A stretch of DNA of 64,000 bases, from the NCBI RefSeq assembly GCF_013213835.1, contig NZ_JABSSU010000006.1:214677-278676 (forward strand), written 5' to 3'. This document shows, piece after piece, positions 43,804 through 52,506 of the stretch (position 1 is its first letter; each line of letters starts with the position of its first letter). Below the pieces are notes generated by a model. The model searched no databases, was not told the origin of the DNA, and saw nothing but the letters and a program-made list of their open reading frames with translations. Made by a program: the position numbers and the translations under genes. Source of the DNA: Winogradskyella sp. Its GTDB lineage: Bacteria > Bacteroidota > Bacteroidia > Flavobacteriales > Flavobacteriaceae.

Positions 43804-44892
43804 TTATTTTTGTTTGAAGCTAACACTACCATGTTGTGAATCGATTCTTACTACATTCCCTGAATTCTCAGTGCCGTAGTAACCTTTATATTTTTTATTA
43901 TGCATGTTAGATTCTTTGTTTCTAAACACAAAGCCTTCAGAATCTCTTAATGATCCAAATTGAAAGTCTAAGTCAAAATTAAAACTAGCAGCATTATTGT
44001 AACCTATGGTTATTCCTGTAAATTGACTTTCTATGTCAACTTCTTTTACGTTTGGTGTCATCATAGAAATCTTTAGCGATCCGTGTGCAGTATTTAAATC
44101 CGCTTTAGATAATAATTCGCCAACTCTCATGGTAAGGTGTTGCGCTTTTCCTTCAATAGTATTCACCTTGTCAACTTTTAATGAGCCGTGTTGGCACTTA
44201 AAGCCTATGTTTTCAGTATTCTCAATAGAAATTTGACTGTGTTGACCTTTTAAAGCAATATTGTCTGAATTCGATATAGTTAATCTACTATGAGAAGCTG
44301 AGATTTCGCCACTTTTGATGTATTCAAAATAGGAATCTTTGGTGTGACTCATTTTAATTTCATTGTTACTAGAGAGCAATTCTTTTGTTGTTATTTTACC
44401 GTGCTCACAATTAATCTTAACGTCACCTTCTAGTTTGTCAAGAACTATTGCGCCAAATCTATTTTGTAAGAATACATTATTGCTCATTGGCACCTTAATA
44501 ACATAATCAATTTCCATTTTAAGGTTCATTTTTTTACCCCAATTCCACCAATTGCTCTTATTCTTTTCTATATTCGTGATCGCAGATACTAAGTCACTAC
44601 TAGATTTAAATTCTACGTCAATACCGTCAAGACGTTCTTCAATTTTCTCATCATTATTGCCACTAACTTTAATCGATATTTCAAAATCAATTTTGTTTTC
44701 ATTCCATGATATGACATTAATGTTACCAAAGGAATTACTGACTTCTAGAGTAGCATTTTTATTGACAGCAAAAGATTTAGATATTGTTTTTTCCTTTGTT
44801 GACTTATAATTTACTTCCGCAGAATTTGCTATTGCTAAAAATGGAACAAGTAAGAAGTAGAAAAGTAACTTATATTGTATTGTTCGTTTCAT
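43804..44892 (-). CDS. DUF4097-like beta-helix protein, secreted
   Basis: 362 residues with signal peptide (MKRTIQYKLLFYFLLVPFLAIANSA). The mature protein opens with KSFAVNKNATLEVSNSFGNINVISWNENKI, the classic DUF4097 start, and then has beta-strand repeats with His-Gly turns (CEHGKITTKE, CQHGSLKVDK, TAHGSLKISM, SQHGSVSFKQ). This suggests a long beta-helix. The function is unknown; adhesion or envelope sensing are guesses. It overlaps the upstream membrane protein gene by 23 bases and is followed 34 bases later by the DUF2807 gene, so it is translationally coupled in the sigma operon. Confidence 0.78.
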   Translation of the reverse strand: MKRTIQYKLLFYFLLVPFLAIANSAEVNYKSTKEKTISKSFAVNKNATLEVSNSFGNINVISWNENKIDFEISIKVSGNNDEKIEERLDGIDVEFKSSSDLVSAITNIEKNKSNWWNWGKKMNLKMEIDYVIKVPMSNNVFLQNRFGAIVLDKLEGDVKINCEHGKITTKELLSSNNEIKMSHTKDSYFEYIKSGEISASHSRLTISNSDNIALKGQHSQISIENTENIGFKCQHGSLKVDKVNTIEGKAQHLTMRVGELLSKADLNTAHGSLKISMMTPNVKEVDIESQFTGITIGYNNAASFNFDLDFQFGSLRDSEGFVFRNKESNMHNKKYKGYYGTENSGNVVRIDSQHGSVSFKQK

Positions 44893-45436
44893 TGTTGTCG
44901 GTTTTAAGTTGTTTTATGTTTTCAATTTCTTCCAAAACAGTATTTAAAATGTCTATTCTGCTTTGAAAATTGCTAATCATTGCATGTATAATACGCTGAT
45001 CTTCGCAATTTTGCGTTAATTCAATTTTTAATGTGTTGTAGTCATTTTCTAAGTTATCAATGAGCACGAGTGCATCTTCAATTATTTTTTTTGTAATTGG
45101 TGATTGCTCTTTATTAAGCTTTCTTAATTCATTTTCAATTGTTGCCGTAAAGAAATCTTGAGTTTCAGAGAGCTCAGGTGAAACGTTGGCCAGATCCATT
45201 AGCTCTTCTTCATTATTGTTTAAGTTTACGAATACACTCAAACAAATTATTATAGATGCAGCTATAGCAAGAAATGATTTCCAATTAATACCTTTTGTTT
45301 TCTCTGTTTCTGAATTTTCAGATGTGTCTGATTTTAACTTTGATAAAAACCTATTCTCATGACCAATACCTGGGTTTTCAACATCAAATTCACCGTTTAA
45401 GGTCTCAAATAAATCATCTAAATTTTCTTTTTTCAT
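44870..45436 (-). CDS. single-pass membrane protein, putative anti-sigma factor
   Basis: 188 residues. An acidic N-terminal cytoplasmic part (1-75, MKKENLDDLFETLNGEFDVE) is followed by one membrane helix (about 77-97, SFLAIAASIIICLSVFVNL) and an exported helical domain (100-185). This is the layout of an anti-sigma factor, and the gene sits 4 bases after an ECF sigma gene. The cytoplasmic part does not show a clear ZAS (HxxxCxxC) motif, so the role rests on position and topology. Confidence 0.68.
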   Translation of the reverse strand: MKKENLDDLFETLNGEFDVENPGIGHENRFLSKLKSDTSENSETEKTKGINWKSFLAIAASIIICLSVFVNLNNNEEELMDLANVSPELSETQDFFTATIENELRKLNKEQSPITKKIIEDALVLIDNLENDYNTLKIELTQNCEDQRIIHAMISNFQSRIDILNTVLEEIENIKQLKTDNNETNNTI

Positions 45437-45440
45437 AACT

Positions 45441-45998
45441 TTAGTTGTTCACGGGTTGCATTAATTTCTTTCTTAAGCTTTCCTTAGCTCTAGAAATCAT
45501 AGTTCTACAATTGGAGTAAGAAATATTCATGATTTCACAAATTTCCTCATAATCATAACCTTCTATTAAGTGTAGTGTTAATCCTAAACTGTAATTGGGT
45601 TTTAAAAACTTCATTACTTTAAGAATTTGCTTTACTTTTTCACTCTTATGACTATTTTCATTAATACCTAAGTCATCTTCAACTTTATACATCACATTTT
45701 CTAAAGGCACTTCATTTTGTTTTATGGTTTTATTGTAATGAGCTATACTATTATTCACCACAATACGTTTTAACCATGCACCAAAAAGTTTGGTGTCCTC
45801 TAATGTTTCAAGTTTTGTAAACGCCGTCAAAAAAGACTCTTGCATAATGTCCTCAGCTTTAAAAGAATCTTTTACAATTCTAATTGCTGTGTTATACATT
45901 GCTTTGTTATATCTATTATAAACCTCTAGTTGTGCACGTTGGTTTTTAGATTTACAGAGCAATAGTAACTGTTCGATATTTTGATTGGTTGATGTCAA
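45441..45998 (-). CDS. ECF-type RNA polymerase sigma factor
   Basis: 185 residues with region 2 (about 22-90: YNRYNKAMYNTAIRIVKDSFKAEDIMQESFLTAF, with the AEDIMQE core) and region 4 (about 125-180: GYDYEEICEIMNISYSNCRTMISRAKESLRKKL, a helix-turn-helix). It lacks region 3, as ECF factors do. It heads a four-gene operon (putative anti-sigma, DUF4097-like, DUF2807), a common Bacteroidota envelope-stress arrangement. TGTTAC repeats 10 bases apart upstream of the ATG may be its own target promoter. Confidence 0.88.
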   Translation of the reverse strand: MTSTNQNIEQLLLLCKSKNQRAQLEVYNRYNKAMYNTAIRIVKDSFKAEDIMQESFLTAFTKLETLEDTKLFGAWLKRIVVNNSIAHYNKTIKQNEVPLENVMYKVEDDLGINENSHKSEKVKQILKVMKFLKPNYSLGLTLHLIEGYDYEEICEIMNISYSNCRTMISRAKESLRKKLMQPVNN

Positions 45999-46029
45999 AA
46001 AAACAATTGCTTTAGTCTATAGATATAAG

Positions 46030-46047
46030 TTGTTACGGAGTGTTACA
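46030..46047 (-). promoter_or_regulatory. tandem GTAACA motifs upstream of the ECF sigma gene
   Basis: On the minus strand GTAACA/GTAAC occurs twice with starts 10 bases apart (46032-46036 and 46042-46046), 34-48 bases before the sigma ATG. ECF promoters commonly have an AAC core in the -35 element, so this could be an autoregulatory promoter. The -10 is not clear. Confidence 0.35.
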
Positions 46048-46096
46048 GTTTATTGAATAAAATTTAATCTTTTTTATGTTATCAATGGCATAACAA

Positions 46097-46125
46097 TTGA
46101 ATTTATATGAGTGTGAATAACTTTG
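46097..46125 (+). promoter_or_regulatory. primary-sigma promoter of lon
   Basis: TTG (46097-46099), 18 bases, then TAACTTTG (46118-46125), matching the Bacteroidota consensus. Predicted start near 46132 gives an mRNA leader of about 97 bases before the ATG at 46229. Confidence 0.6.
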
Positions 46126-46228
46126 AATATCTTATAAATTATTGATATTCAGTTTTTAATAGATAATTAATACATTTAAAAAAAATGCCAAATGTTGCGT
46201 AATGGTGACATAATGGCTTATAAATTAT

Positions 46229-48682
46229 ATGAAGAAATCTAATTTTTTAAGGCTTGACAGTTTGTCATTTCAGGATTTTGACGAAAACTCAGAATTAATT
46301 CCGTTAATGACACCAGAAGATGAAGAGCTTATAAATAATGAATCTTTACCAGAGTCACTTCCAATTTTACCATTAAGAAATACAGTTCTTTTTCCTGGTG
46401 TTGTAATTCCTATTACTGCTGGTAGAGACACTTCAATTAAATTGATAAATGATGCTAATAATGGTGGTAAGGTAATAGGTGTTGTTGCTCAGAAGGATGA
46501 AGCTGTTGAAAACCCTACTGCAAATGATATCTATAAAACAGGTACAGTGGCGCGTATTTTAAAAGTGCTTAAAATGCCTGATGGAAACACAACTGTTATT
46601 ATTCAAGGTAAAAAGCGTTTTAAGGTTGATGAGATAGTTTCTGAAAAACCTTACTTAACTGCAAAAATTTCAGATTTACCTCAAACTAAACCAGAAAAAG
46701 GTAATGAAGAGTTTGGTGCTATCATTGACTCTATAAAAGATTTATCGTTAGAGATTATTAAAGAGAGTCCAAACATTCCGACAGAGGCAACTTTTGCTAT
46801 TAAGAATATTGAAAGTAGTTCGTTCTTAGTAAATTTTGTATCTTCTAATATGAATCTTAAGGTTGAAGAAAAACAAGAACTTTTAAAGATTAATGATCTC
46901 AAAGAACGTGCGCTTCAGACCTTAAAATTTATGAATCTCGAATATCAAAAGCTCGAACTCAAAAATGATATTCAGAATAAGGTTCAGAGTGATATGAATC
47001 AGCGACAGCGTGAATATTTCTTACATCAGCAAATGAAGACTATTCAAGAAGAATTAGGTGGTGGCGTGTCTTCTGGCGAGGAGATTGAAGAAATGAGAGC
47101 AAGAGCTAAGGACAAACAATGGGACGAAAAGGTTGCGAAGCATTTTGAAAAAGAACTTGCCAAAATGCAACGCATGAATCCGCAAGTTGCAGAATATTCT
47201 ATTCAAAGAAATTATCTAGACTTGTTTTTAGATTTACCTTGGAATGAGTTTAGCGAAGATAAATTCGATTTAAAAGGCGCGATGAAAATCTTAGATCGCG
47301 ATCACTTTGGTTTAGATGATGTTAAGAAAAGAATTATTGAGTATTTGGCAGTCTTAAAACTTCGTAACGATATGAAGTCCCCAATCCTTTGTTTGTATGG
47401 ACCTCCAGGTGTTGGTAAAACATCTTTAGGAAAGTCTATAGCAGAAGCAATGGGTAGAGAATATGTTAGAGTTTCTCTAGGTGGTTTACGTGACGAAGCT
47501 GAAATTAGAGGCCATAGAAAAACATACATTGGTGCAATGCCAGGTAGAATCATTCAAAGTCTTAAAAAAGCTGGCACTTCAAATCCTGTGTTTGTATTAG
47601 ATGAAATAGATAAGTTATCTGCCGGTCATCAAGGTGATCCGTCTTCTGCTATGTTAGAGGTATTAGATCCAGAACAGAATAGTGAGTTCTACGATAACTT
47701 CTTAGAGATGGGATATGATTTATCTAAGGTAATGTTTATAGCGACGTCAAATAGCCTAAATACCATTCAACCAGCATTAAGAGATCGTATGGAGATTATT
47801 AATGTGACAGGTTATACTATCGAAGAGAAAGTAGAAATTGCTAAACGTCATCTATTACCAAAGCAACTAGAGGAGCACGGTTTAACGAATAAAGATTTAA
47901 AAATTGGTAAACCACAATTAGAAAAAATTGTAGAAGGTTATACACGGGAATCGGGAGTTAGAGGTTTAGAAAAACAAATTGCAAAAATGGTGCGGTATGC
48001 GGCTAAGAATATTGCAATGGAAGAGGAATATGATGTGAAAGTTTCTAATGAGGATATTATTGAAGTACTGGGAAGTCCACGATTAGAGCGTGATAAGTAC
48101 GAAAATAATCATGTGGCTGGTGTCGTAACAGGTCTGGCATGGACTAGAGTAGGTGGTGATATTCTTTTTATCGAATCTATTTTGTCCAAAGGTAAAGGAA
48201 GCCTAACCATAACTGGAAACTTAGGTAAGGTTATGAGAGAATCTGCAACCATTGCTATGGAATATATTAAGGCAAATGCAGACAAATTTGATATTAACCC
48301 TGAAGTTTTTGATAAATATAGTGTGCATATCCATGTACCTGAAGGTGCTACACCAAAAGATGGCCCGAGTGCTGGGGTTTCTATGTTAACCTCTTTAGTG
48401 TCTTTATTTACACAACGCAAGGTTAAGAAAAGCCTTGCCATGACTGGCGAAATTACTTTGAGAGGTAAAGTATTACCTGTTGGTGGAATTAAAGAAAAAA
48501 TTCTTGCTGCTAAACGTGCAAAAATTAAAGAAATACTTCTTTGTGCGGATAATAAAAGAGACATTGATGAAATTAAACCAGAATATTTAAAAGGTTTGAC
48601 ATTTCATTATGTGAAAGATATGAGCGAAGTATTAGATATTGCAATTACAAAACAAAAAGTAAAAAATGCCAAAAAGCTTTAA
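46229..48682 (+). CDS. lon: endopeptidase La (Lon protease)
   Basis: 817 residues in the order of LonA: N-terminal substrate-binding domain (about 40-245, [19 protein letters not shown]), an AAA+ ATPase (about 350-570, Walker [10 protein letters not shown], Walker [11 protein letters not shown]), and a C-terminal serine-lysine protease (about 600-815) with the catalytic Ser in [11 protein letters not shown] and the Lys in [13 protein letters not shown]. It degrades misfolded and regulatory proteins in the cytoplasm. All catalytic residues are present. It overlaps the LysM gene that follows by 17 bases. Confidence 0.95.
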   Translation: MKKSNFLRLDSLSFQDFDENSELIPLMTPEDEELINNESLPESLPILPLRNTVLFPGVVIPITAGRDTSIKLINDANNGGKVIGVVAQKDEAVENPTANDIYKTGTVARILKVLKMPDGNTTVIIQGKKRFKVDEIVSEKPYLTAKISDLPQTKPEKGNEEFGAIIDSIKDLSLEIIKESPNIPTEATFAIKNIESSSFLVNFVSSNMNLKVEEKQELLKINDLKERALQTLKFMNLEYQKLELKNDIQNKVQSDMNQRQREYFLHQQMKTIQEELGGGVSSGEEIEEMRARAKDKQWDEKVAKHFEKELAKMQRMNPQVAEYSIQRNYLDLFLDLPWNEFSEDKFDLKGAMKILDRDHFGLDDVKKRIIEYLAVLKLRNDMKSPILCLYGPPGVGKTSLGKSIAEAMGREYVRVSLGGLRDEAEIRGHRKTYIGAMPGRIIQSLKKAGTSNPVFVLDEIDKLSAGHQGDPSSAMLEVLDPEQNSEFYDNFLEMGYDLSKVMFIATSNSLNTIQPALRDRMEIINVTGYTIEEKVEIAKRHLLPKQLEEHGLTNKDLKIGKPQLEKIVEGYTRESGVRGLEKQIAKMVRYAAKNIAMEEEYDVKVSNEDIIEVLGSPRLERDKYENNHVAGVVTGLAWTRVGGDILFIESILSKGKGSLTITGNLGKVMRESATIAMEYIKANADKFDINPEVFDKYSVHIHVPEGATPKDGPSAGVSMLTSLVSLFTQRKVKKSLAMTGEITLRGKVLPVGGIKEKILAAKRAKIKEILLCADNKRDIDEIKPEYLKGLTFHYVKDMSEVLDIAITKQKVKNAKKL

Positions 48683-49424
48683 GCTTATATGGATTGCAGT
48701 TATACTTTTGATGAGTACGTCATTGTTTGCTCAGTCAAAAGAGCAATATAAAGATGTAACACTTAATGGTAAACCAGCTAGGCTTAATTTAATTACTGGT
48801 GAGGTTATATTGGTAAATCAAGAAGAAGTTATACGATCAGAAACCGAAACTGACACTGTTGTTTCGAAACTTGTATCTGAAGACGATTTGAAACCTAATG
48901 ATATTGGAAGTTACTATTATGTGGTTAAAGATGACGAAACACTTTTGGATATCTCAAAAAAGTTTAATGTTTCATTAAAACAACTAATAGCTGCTAATAA
49001 TTTGGAGTCTAGTATAGTTGATTCAGGTCAAAAGCTCAGAATTGGTAATTTTGAAAATCAAGGTAATGTAGTGGATGATAATTTCAATACTGATAAACTA
49101 GAAAATAATTCTGGCTTCCATAAGGTAAATAAAGGTGAGACGCTATATAGCTTATCAAAAAAATATAATGTTAAAGTAGAAGACTTACAACGAGAAAACA
49201 ACTTAACATCAACTTTAATAAAAACAGGTCAAATACTTAAGGTTCAATTTATTAATAGAAATGAAAATAGTAATGATTGGTTAGTTAAAAAAGGTGACAC
49301 TTTATATAGTATTTCAAAGAAAACCGGTCTTACAGTTGAGGCACTTAAATCTTTAAATGGACTTAAATCTAACCTTATTAAAGTAGGCCAAGTGTTACGT
49401 CTAAAGCAGAATGAAACTAACTGA
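48666..49424 (+). CDS. secreted protein with three LysM repeats
   Basis: 252 residues with signal peptide ([23 protein letters not shown]). Three LysM peptidoglycan-binding repeats are visible, at about residues 95-138 ([21 protein letters not shown]), 155-198 ([19 protein letters not shown]) and 205-250 ([18 protein letters not shown]). No catalytic domain is attached, so it is a wall-binding adaptor. The start lies inside the 3' end of lon (17-base overlap), so translation is coupled, and porQ follows 56 bases later. Confidence 0.85.
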   Translation: MPKSFKLIWIAVILLMSTSLFAQSKEQYKDVTLNGKPARLNLITGEVILVNQEEVIRSETETDTVVSKLVSEDDLKPNDIGSYYYVVKDDETLLDISKKFNVSLKQLIAANNLESSIVDSGQKLRIGNFENQGNVVDDNFNTDKLENNSGFHKVNKGETLYSLSKKYNVKVEDLQRENNLTSTLIKTGQILKVQFINRNENSNDWLVKKGDTLYSISKKTGLTVEALKSLNGLKSNLIKVGQVLRLKQNETN

Positions 49425-49480
49425 AAAAATAAAAAAATCATATCAGCGTTTTAAGAGAGATTTATTTATTTTGCACACCT

Positions 49481-50512
49481 ATGATTAAAAGGTTCGTCCA
49501 GTTTTGCGTATTATTTTTTGCATTGCCAATATTTGCGCAATTAGGTGGCGAATCTACATATCAGTTTCTCAATTTAGTATCCTCACCAAGACAGGCCGCA
49601 TTAGGAGGTAAAATCATCACGAATTTTGACTATGATGTCACTGAAGCATTGTATAATCCAGCTTCAATTAATTGGCAAATGCATAACCAGCTAGCAGCAA
49701 ATGTTTCTAATTATTTAGGCGATATTACTTACGGAACAGCAGCTTATGCTTATACTTGGGATAGGCGTGTACAAACTTTTCACTTTGGTGTAACCTATAT
49801 TAATTATGGTTCTTTTGATGGCTATGATGTTAATGGTGTGTCCACTGGCTCTTTTGGTGGTAATGAAGCTGCAATTTCATTTGGTTATAACTACAATATT
49901 CCATTTACCGATTTTTATGTAGGCGCAAACGTAAAGATTATTACATCTCTATTAGAACAATATAATTCTATTGGTGGTGCTGTAGATATTGGTGCCATGT
50001 ATATTAATGAAGATTTAGATTTTCATGCTGCTTTAACCATAAGGAATCTAGGTACACAATTCACAACATACGCAGGTTTAAACGAACCTTTACCATTTGA
50101 AATTAACTTTGGAATGTCTCAAACCTTAGAAAATGTTCCTATTAGATGGCATTTAACTTTAGAGAACCTGCAGCAATGGAACATTGGTGTTTCAAACCCA
50201 GCAAGAGCCACTACAGATTTAGATGGTAACCAAACTCAAGAAGAAGTCAGTTTTTTGAATAATGCATTACGACACCTAATTCTTGGTGCTGAGTTATGGC
50301 CAGATAGAGGTTTTAACTTAAGAGTTGGGTATAACTTTAGAAGAGGTGAAGAATTACGAATTGTTGATCAAAGAACCTTTTCTGGGATTTCTGCAGGTAT
50401 TTCAGTAAGATTGAATAAAATGCGTTTTAGTTATACGCATGCCAGATATACCAGTGCATCTAATACAAGTTTCTTCGGGCTTCAAATAGATTTGGATAAC
50501 AGAAGAAGATAG
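49481..50512 (+). CDS. porQ: type IX secretion system protein PorQ
   Basis: 343 residues with signal peptide (MIKRFVQFCVLFFALPIFAQ). Typical PorQ text: GESTYQFLNLVSSPRQAALGG, YNPASINWQMHNQL, and repeated barrel strands ending in SFFGLQIDLDN. PorQ is an outer-membrane beta-barrel required for T9SS function together with PorU, PorV and PorZ, where it helps the attachment complex at the outer membrane. Its presence with T9SS cargo at both ends of the window shows a working secretion system. It lies between the LysM gene and cmk in a same-strand run. Confidence 0.88.
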   Translation: MIKRFVQFCVLFFALPIFAQLGGESTYQFLNLVSSPRQAALGGKIITNFDYDVTEALYNPASINWQMHNQLAANVSNYLGDITYGTAAYAYTWDRRVQTFHFGVTYINYGSFDGYDVNGVSTGSFGGNEAAISFGYNYNIPFTDFYVGANVKIITSLLEQYNSIGGAVDIGAMYINEDLDFHAALTIRNLGTQFTTYAGLNEPLPFEINFGMSQTLENVPIRWHLTLENLQQWNIGVSNPARATTDLDGNQTQEEVSFLNNALRHLILGAELWPDRGFNLRVGYNFRRGEELRIVDQRTFSGISAGISVRLNKMRFSYTHARYTSASNTSFFGLQIDLDNRRR

Positions 50513-50540
50513 ATTATACTGCAACATATTTTCGCATTAC

Positions 50541-51224
50541 ATGAATAAAATTATAATCGCAATAGATGGCTTTTCTTCTACAGGTAAAAGCACAATCGCT
50601 AAACAATTGGCAAAAGCCTTAAATTATGTTTATGTTGATACTGGTGCGATGTATAGAGCAATCACTTATTTCGCTATAGAAAACCAATTGATTGGATCTG
50701 AATTTTTTGATTCTGATAAACTTGTTTCGAGATTAGATGAAATAAATATTACGTTTCAATTCAATGAGGAATTAGGTTTTGCAGAGGTATATCTTAATGA
50801 TAAGAATATCGAAAAAGAGATTCGAACTCTCAAGGTTTCGAAATATGTAAGTCCAGTCGCTGCAATTTCAGAAGTGCGACAAAAACTTGTTCAGCAACAA
50901 CAGTTAATGGGAATTGATAAAGGCATTGTTATGGATGGAAGAGATATCGGTACTGTTGTTTTTCCAGATGCAGAGCTAAAAGTATTTATGACGGCTTCGG
51001 CAGAAACGAGAGCAAAAAGACGCTATAAGGAATTGCTAGATCGAGGTCATAATTTAGTTTATGAAGATGTATTAGAAAATGTTACAACAAGAGACAGAAT
51101 AGATTCTACACGTGAAGATTCACCTCTAGTAAAAGCAGAAGGTGCGGTTGAAATAGATAATTCAGATTTAACTATTGAAGCGCAGATAGAAATGCTGCTT
51201 AACCTTGTAAATGATATGCAATAA
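50541..51224 (+). CDS. cmk: cytidylate kinase ((d)CMP kinase)
   Basis: 227 residues. Phosphorylates CMP and dCMP with ATP. P-loop IDGFSSTGKSTIAKQLA (the usual form is GPAGSGKST), the CMP-binding YVDTGAMYRAITYFA, MDGRDIGTVVFPDAELKVFM, and the lid region TTRDRIDSTREDSPL with phosphate-contacting Arg and Asp residues. The length is standard. porQ lies 28 bases upstream, so it may be part of that transcript, and it ends at a strong terminator with an unusual insert. Confidence 0.94.
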   Translation: MNKIIIAIDGFSSTGKSTIAKQLAKALNYVYVDTGAMYRAITYFAIENQLIGSEFFDSDKLVSRLDEINITFQFNEELGFAEVYLNDKNIEKEIRTLKVSKYVSPVAAISEVRQKLVQQQQLMGIDKGIVMDGRDIGTVVFPDAELKVFMTASAETRAKRRYKELLDRGHNLVYEDVLENVTTRDRIDSTREDSPLVKAEGAVEIDNSDLTIEAQIEMLLNLVNDMQ

Positions 51225-51225
51225 A

Positions 51226-51272
51226 AAAAGCGACTGGTCACTGAGGTTCTCGAAGTGCAGTCGCCTTTTTTA
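51226..51272. terminator. cmk terminator carrying a REP-like core
   Basis: GCGACTG (51230-51236) pairs with CAGTCGC (51258-51264), flanked by A and T runs. The loop is itself a palindrome (CACTGAGGTTCTCGAAGTG), close to the GGTCACTGAG..TCGAAGTG pattern that I recall as repeated in many Bacteroidota genomes. Confidence 0.8.
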
Positions 51273-51289
51273 TTTTAAAAAGATCTTTT

Positions 51290-51667
51290 TTATAAGTTAG
51301 GAATCACTAACTCTTGATCTGGATGAATTAAATCTGGATTTTTTAAGATATCTGTATTTGCTTCAAAAATAGCTTTGTACTTCATAGCATCACCATAATA
51401 GTGTTTTGCAATTTTACCTAAAGTCTCACCAGAAGCTACAGTATGTCTTGCATATACTGACTCATCAGCTACTTTTATGTCTGCCATGATGTCTGAAGGA
51501 TTATCACCACCAGCAGCTTTGATAGCATCCCACAATAAGTTTTTTTCGTATTGTGTTGCAGCAGTACCCCAAACTTTTAATTTCCCGTCTGATTCCTCAA
51601 TTTTACCGTTTTGGATGTTTAATTTTTCACCTAAGTCTAATACGCTTTGATATTTTGCTTTTACCAT
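51290..51667 (-). CDS. BON/LysM protein, Kbp (YgaU)-like
   Basis: 125 residues without a signal peptide. The N-terminal half (about 1-65) matches a BON-like domain (KLNIQNGKIEESDGKLKVWGTAATQYEKNLL), and the C-terminal half is a LysM repeat (HTVASGETLGKIAKHYYGDAMKYKAIFEAN, about 75-123). This is the domain order and length of E. coli Kbp/YgaU, a cytoplasmic potassium-binding protein. It is monocistronic, convergent with cmk. Confidence 0.82.
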   Translation of the reverse strand: MVKAKYQSVLDLGEKLNIQNGKIEESDGKLKVWGTAATQYEKNLLWDAIKAAGGDNPSDIMADIKVADESVYARHTVASGETLGKIAKHYYGDAMKYKAIFEANTDILKNPDLIHPDQELVIPNL

Positions 51668-51838
51668 AATATAATTTAGTTTTTAATAATTAATAGTGAG
51701 TTTATATGTGTCTCGTAAAAATATCATTTTAAAAATTATTTCTTGTGAAAAGTTCTGTCATTTTTGATATTCTACAGATAAGACACAGGTAATTTATATT
51801 GGTCACACCTAAGTTCTTAAGTTTTGTTATTCAGGCAA

Positions 51839-52255
51839 TTAGTTAGTGACTTTTTGATATGTCGTCCAATGACGGTTATTATTATCATCAAAGTACCATA
51901 ACTCTAAAGCATTACTATTTATGAAGTATTCTCTCTAATAAGTATTAACGTTTTCTGTAGAATAAGTTATCACATTATTTTCTAAGTTAATGGAAAATGT
52001 CCCTGTACCAGTTATATTGTTATGAACATAAGTGTTGTAATTTCCTCTTAGGTCATTTGAATTATCATCATCTAAAAACTCTATAAAATCACAGCATAAA
52101 TCCTCTAGTGACATCACGTTATTAAGTCCTTCAGCTTTAATTTCCCATAAACTAAGAAGTTCGTTTTCTTCTAAAGGATTGCTACTTTCGTCATCACTAT
52201 TGCAGCCAATAGTTAGACATAACACTACAAAAGCAATATACATTTGATACTTCAT
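51839..52255 (-). pseudogene. small lipoprotein with lipocalin-like end, interrupted by an in-frame TAG
   Basis: From the ATG at 52255 the signal MKYQMYIAFVVLCLTIGC (lipid Cys18) leads into a short beta domain (LLSLWEIKAEGLNNV, GTGTFSINLENNVITYS). The frame stops at TAG (51935-51937). Reading on in the same frame gives 31 more codons, REYFINSNALELWYFDDNNN then RHWTTYQKVTN, and a TAA at 51839-51841. The extra part has the final-strand pattern expected at the end of such lipocalin-like proteins, so the TAG looks like a point mutation (for example from a sense TAT, CAG or AAG) and not the natural end. A truncated protein of 106 residues or readthrough are alternatives. Cys residues at DLCCDF are of unknown use. 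Confidence 0.68.
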
Positions 52256-52357
52256 TTTATTTTTGTTTGAAATTAAAAACTTACTAAATAAGGTATGTTT
52301 ATGAAACATTATAAATATGTTAATTACCAGTTTAGTATATTATACAGGTAAATTGTT

Positions 52358-52387
52358 TGTTAATAATTTGAAAATGATTAATTTTGC
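52358..52387 (+). promoter_or_regulatory. primary-sigma promoter of rpsA
   Basis: TTG at 52358-52360, 19 bases, then TAATTTTG at 52380-52387: a full consensus match. The predicted start near 52394 leaves a leader of about 113 bases, long for this window. Confidence 0.7.
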
Positions 52388-52390
52388 GCT

Positions 52391-52486
52391 CCTTTTTAGC
52401 GGATTAGTGAAAGACGAAAAGGAACGATTTAAACTATAATTAATACTTCTGTGAGTTTTCGCAAGACTTTCAAACCATCACAGAAT
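52391..52486 (+). promoter_or_regulatory. structured mRNA leader of rpsA
   Basis: Two hairpins are visible: TCCTTTT (52391-52397) with AAAAGGA (52418-52424), and TTCTGTGA (52448-52455) with TCACAGAA (52479-52486), the latter ending 20 bases before the ATG. S1 autoregulates its own mRNA through leader structure in E. coli; a similar control here is inferred. Confidence 0.45.
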
Positions 52487-52506
52487 ACAAATTTTAATCA
52501 GCAATT

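Noticed and set aside
48109..48564. 151-codon antisense frame within lon
   Set aside because: Lies wholly inside the catalytic domain coding region of a highly conserved gene, with no start signal or recognisable domain.
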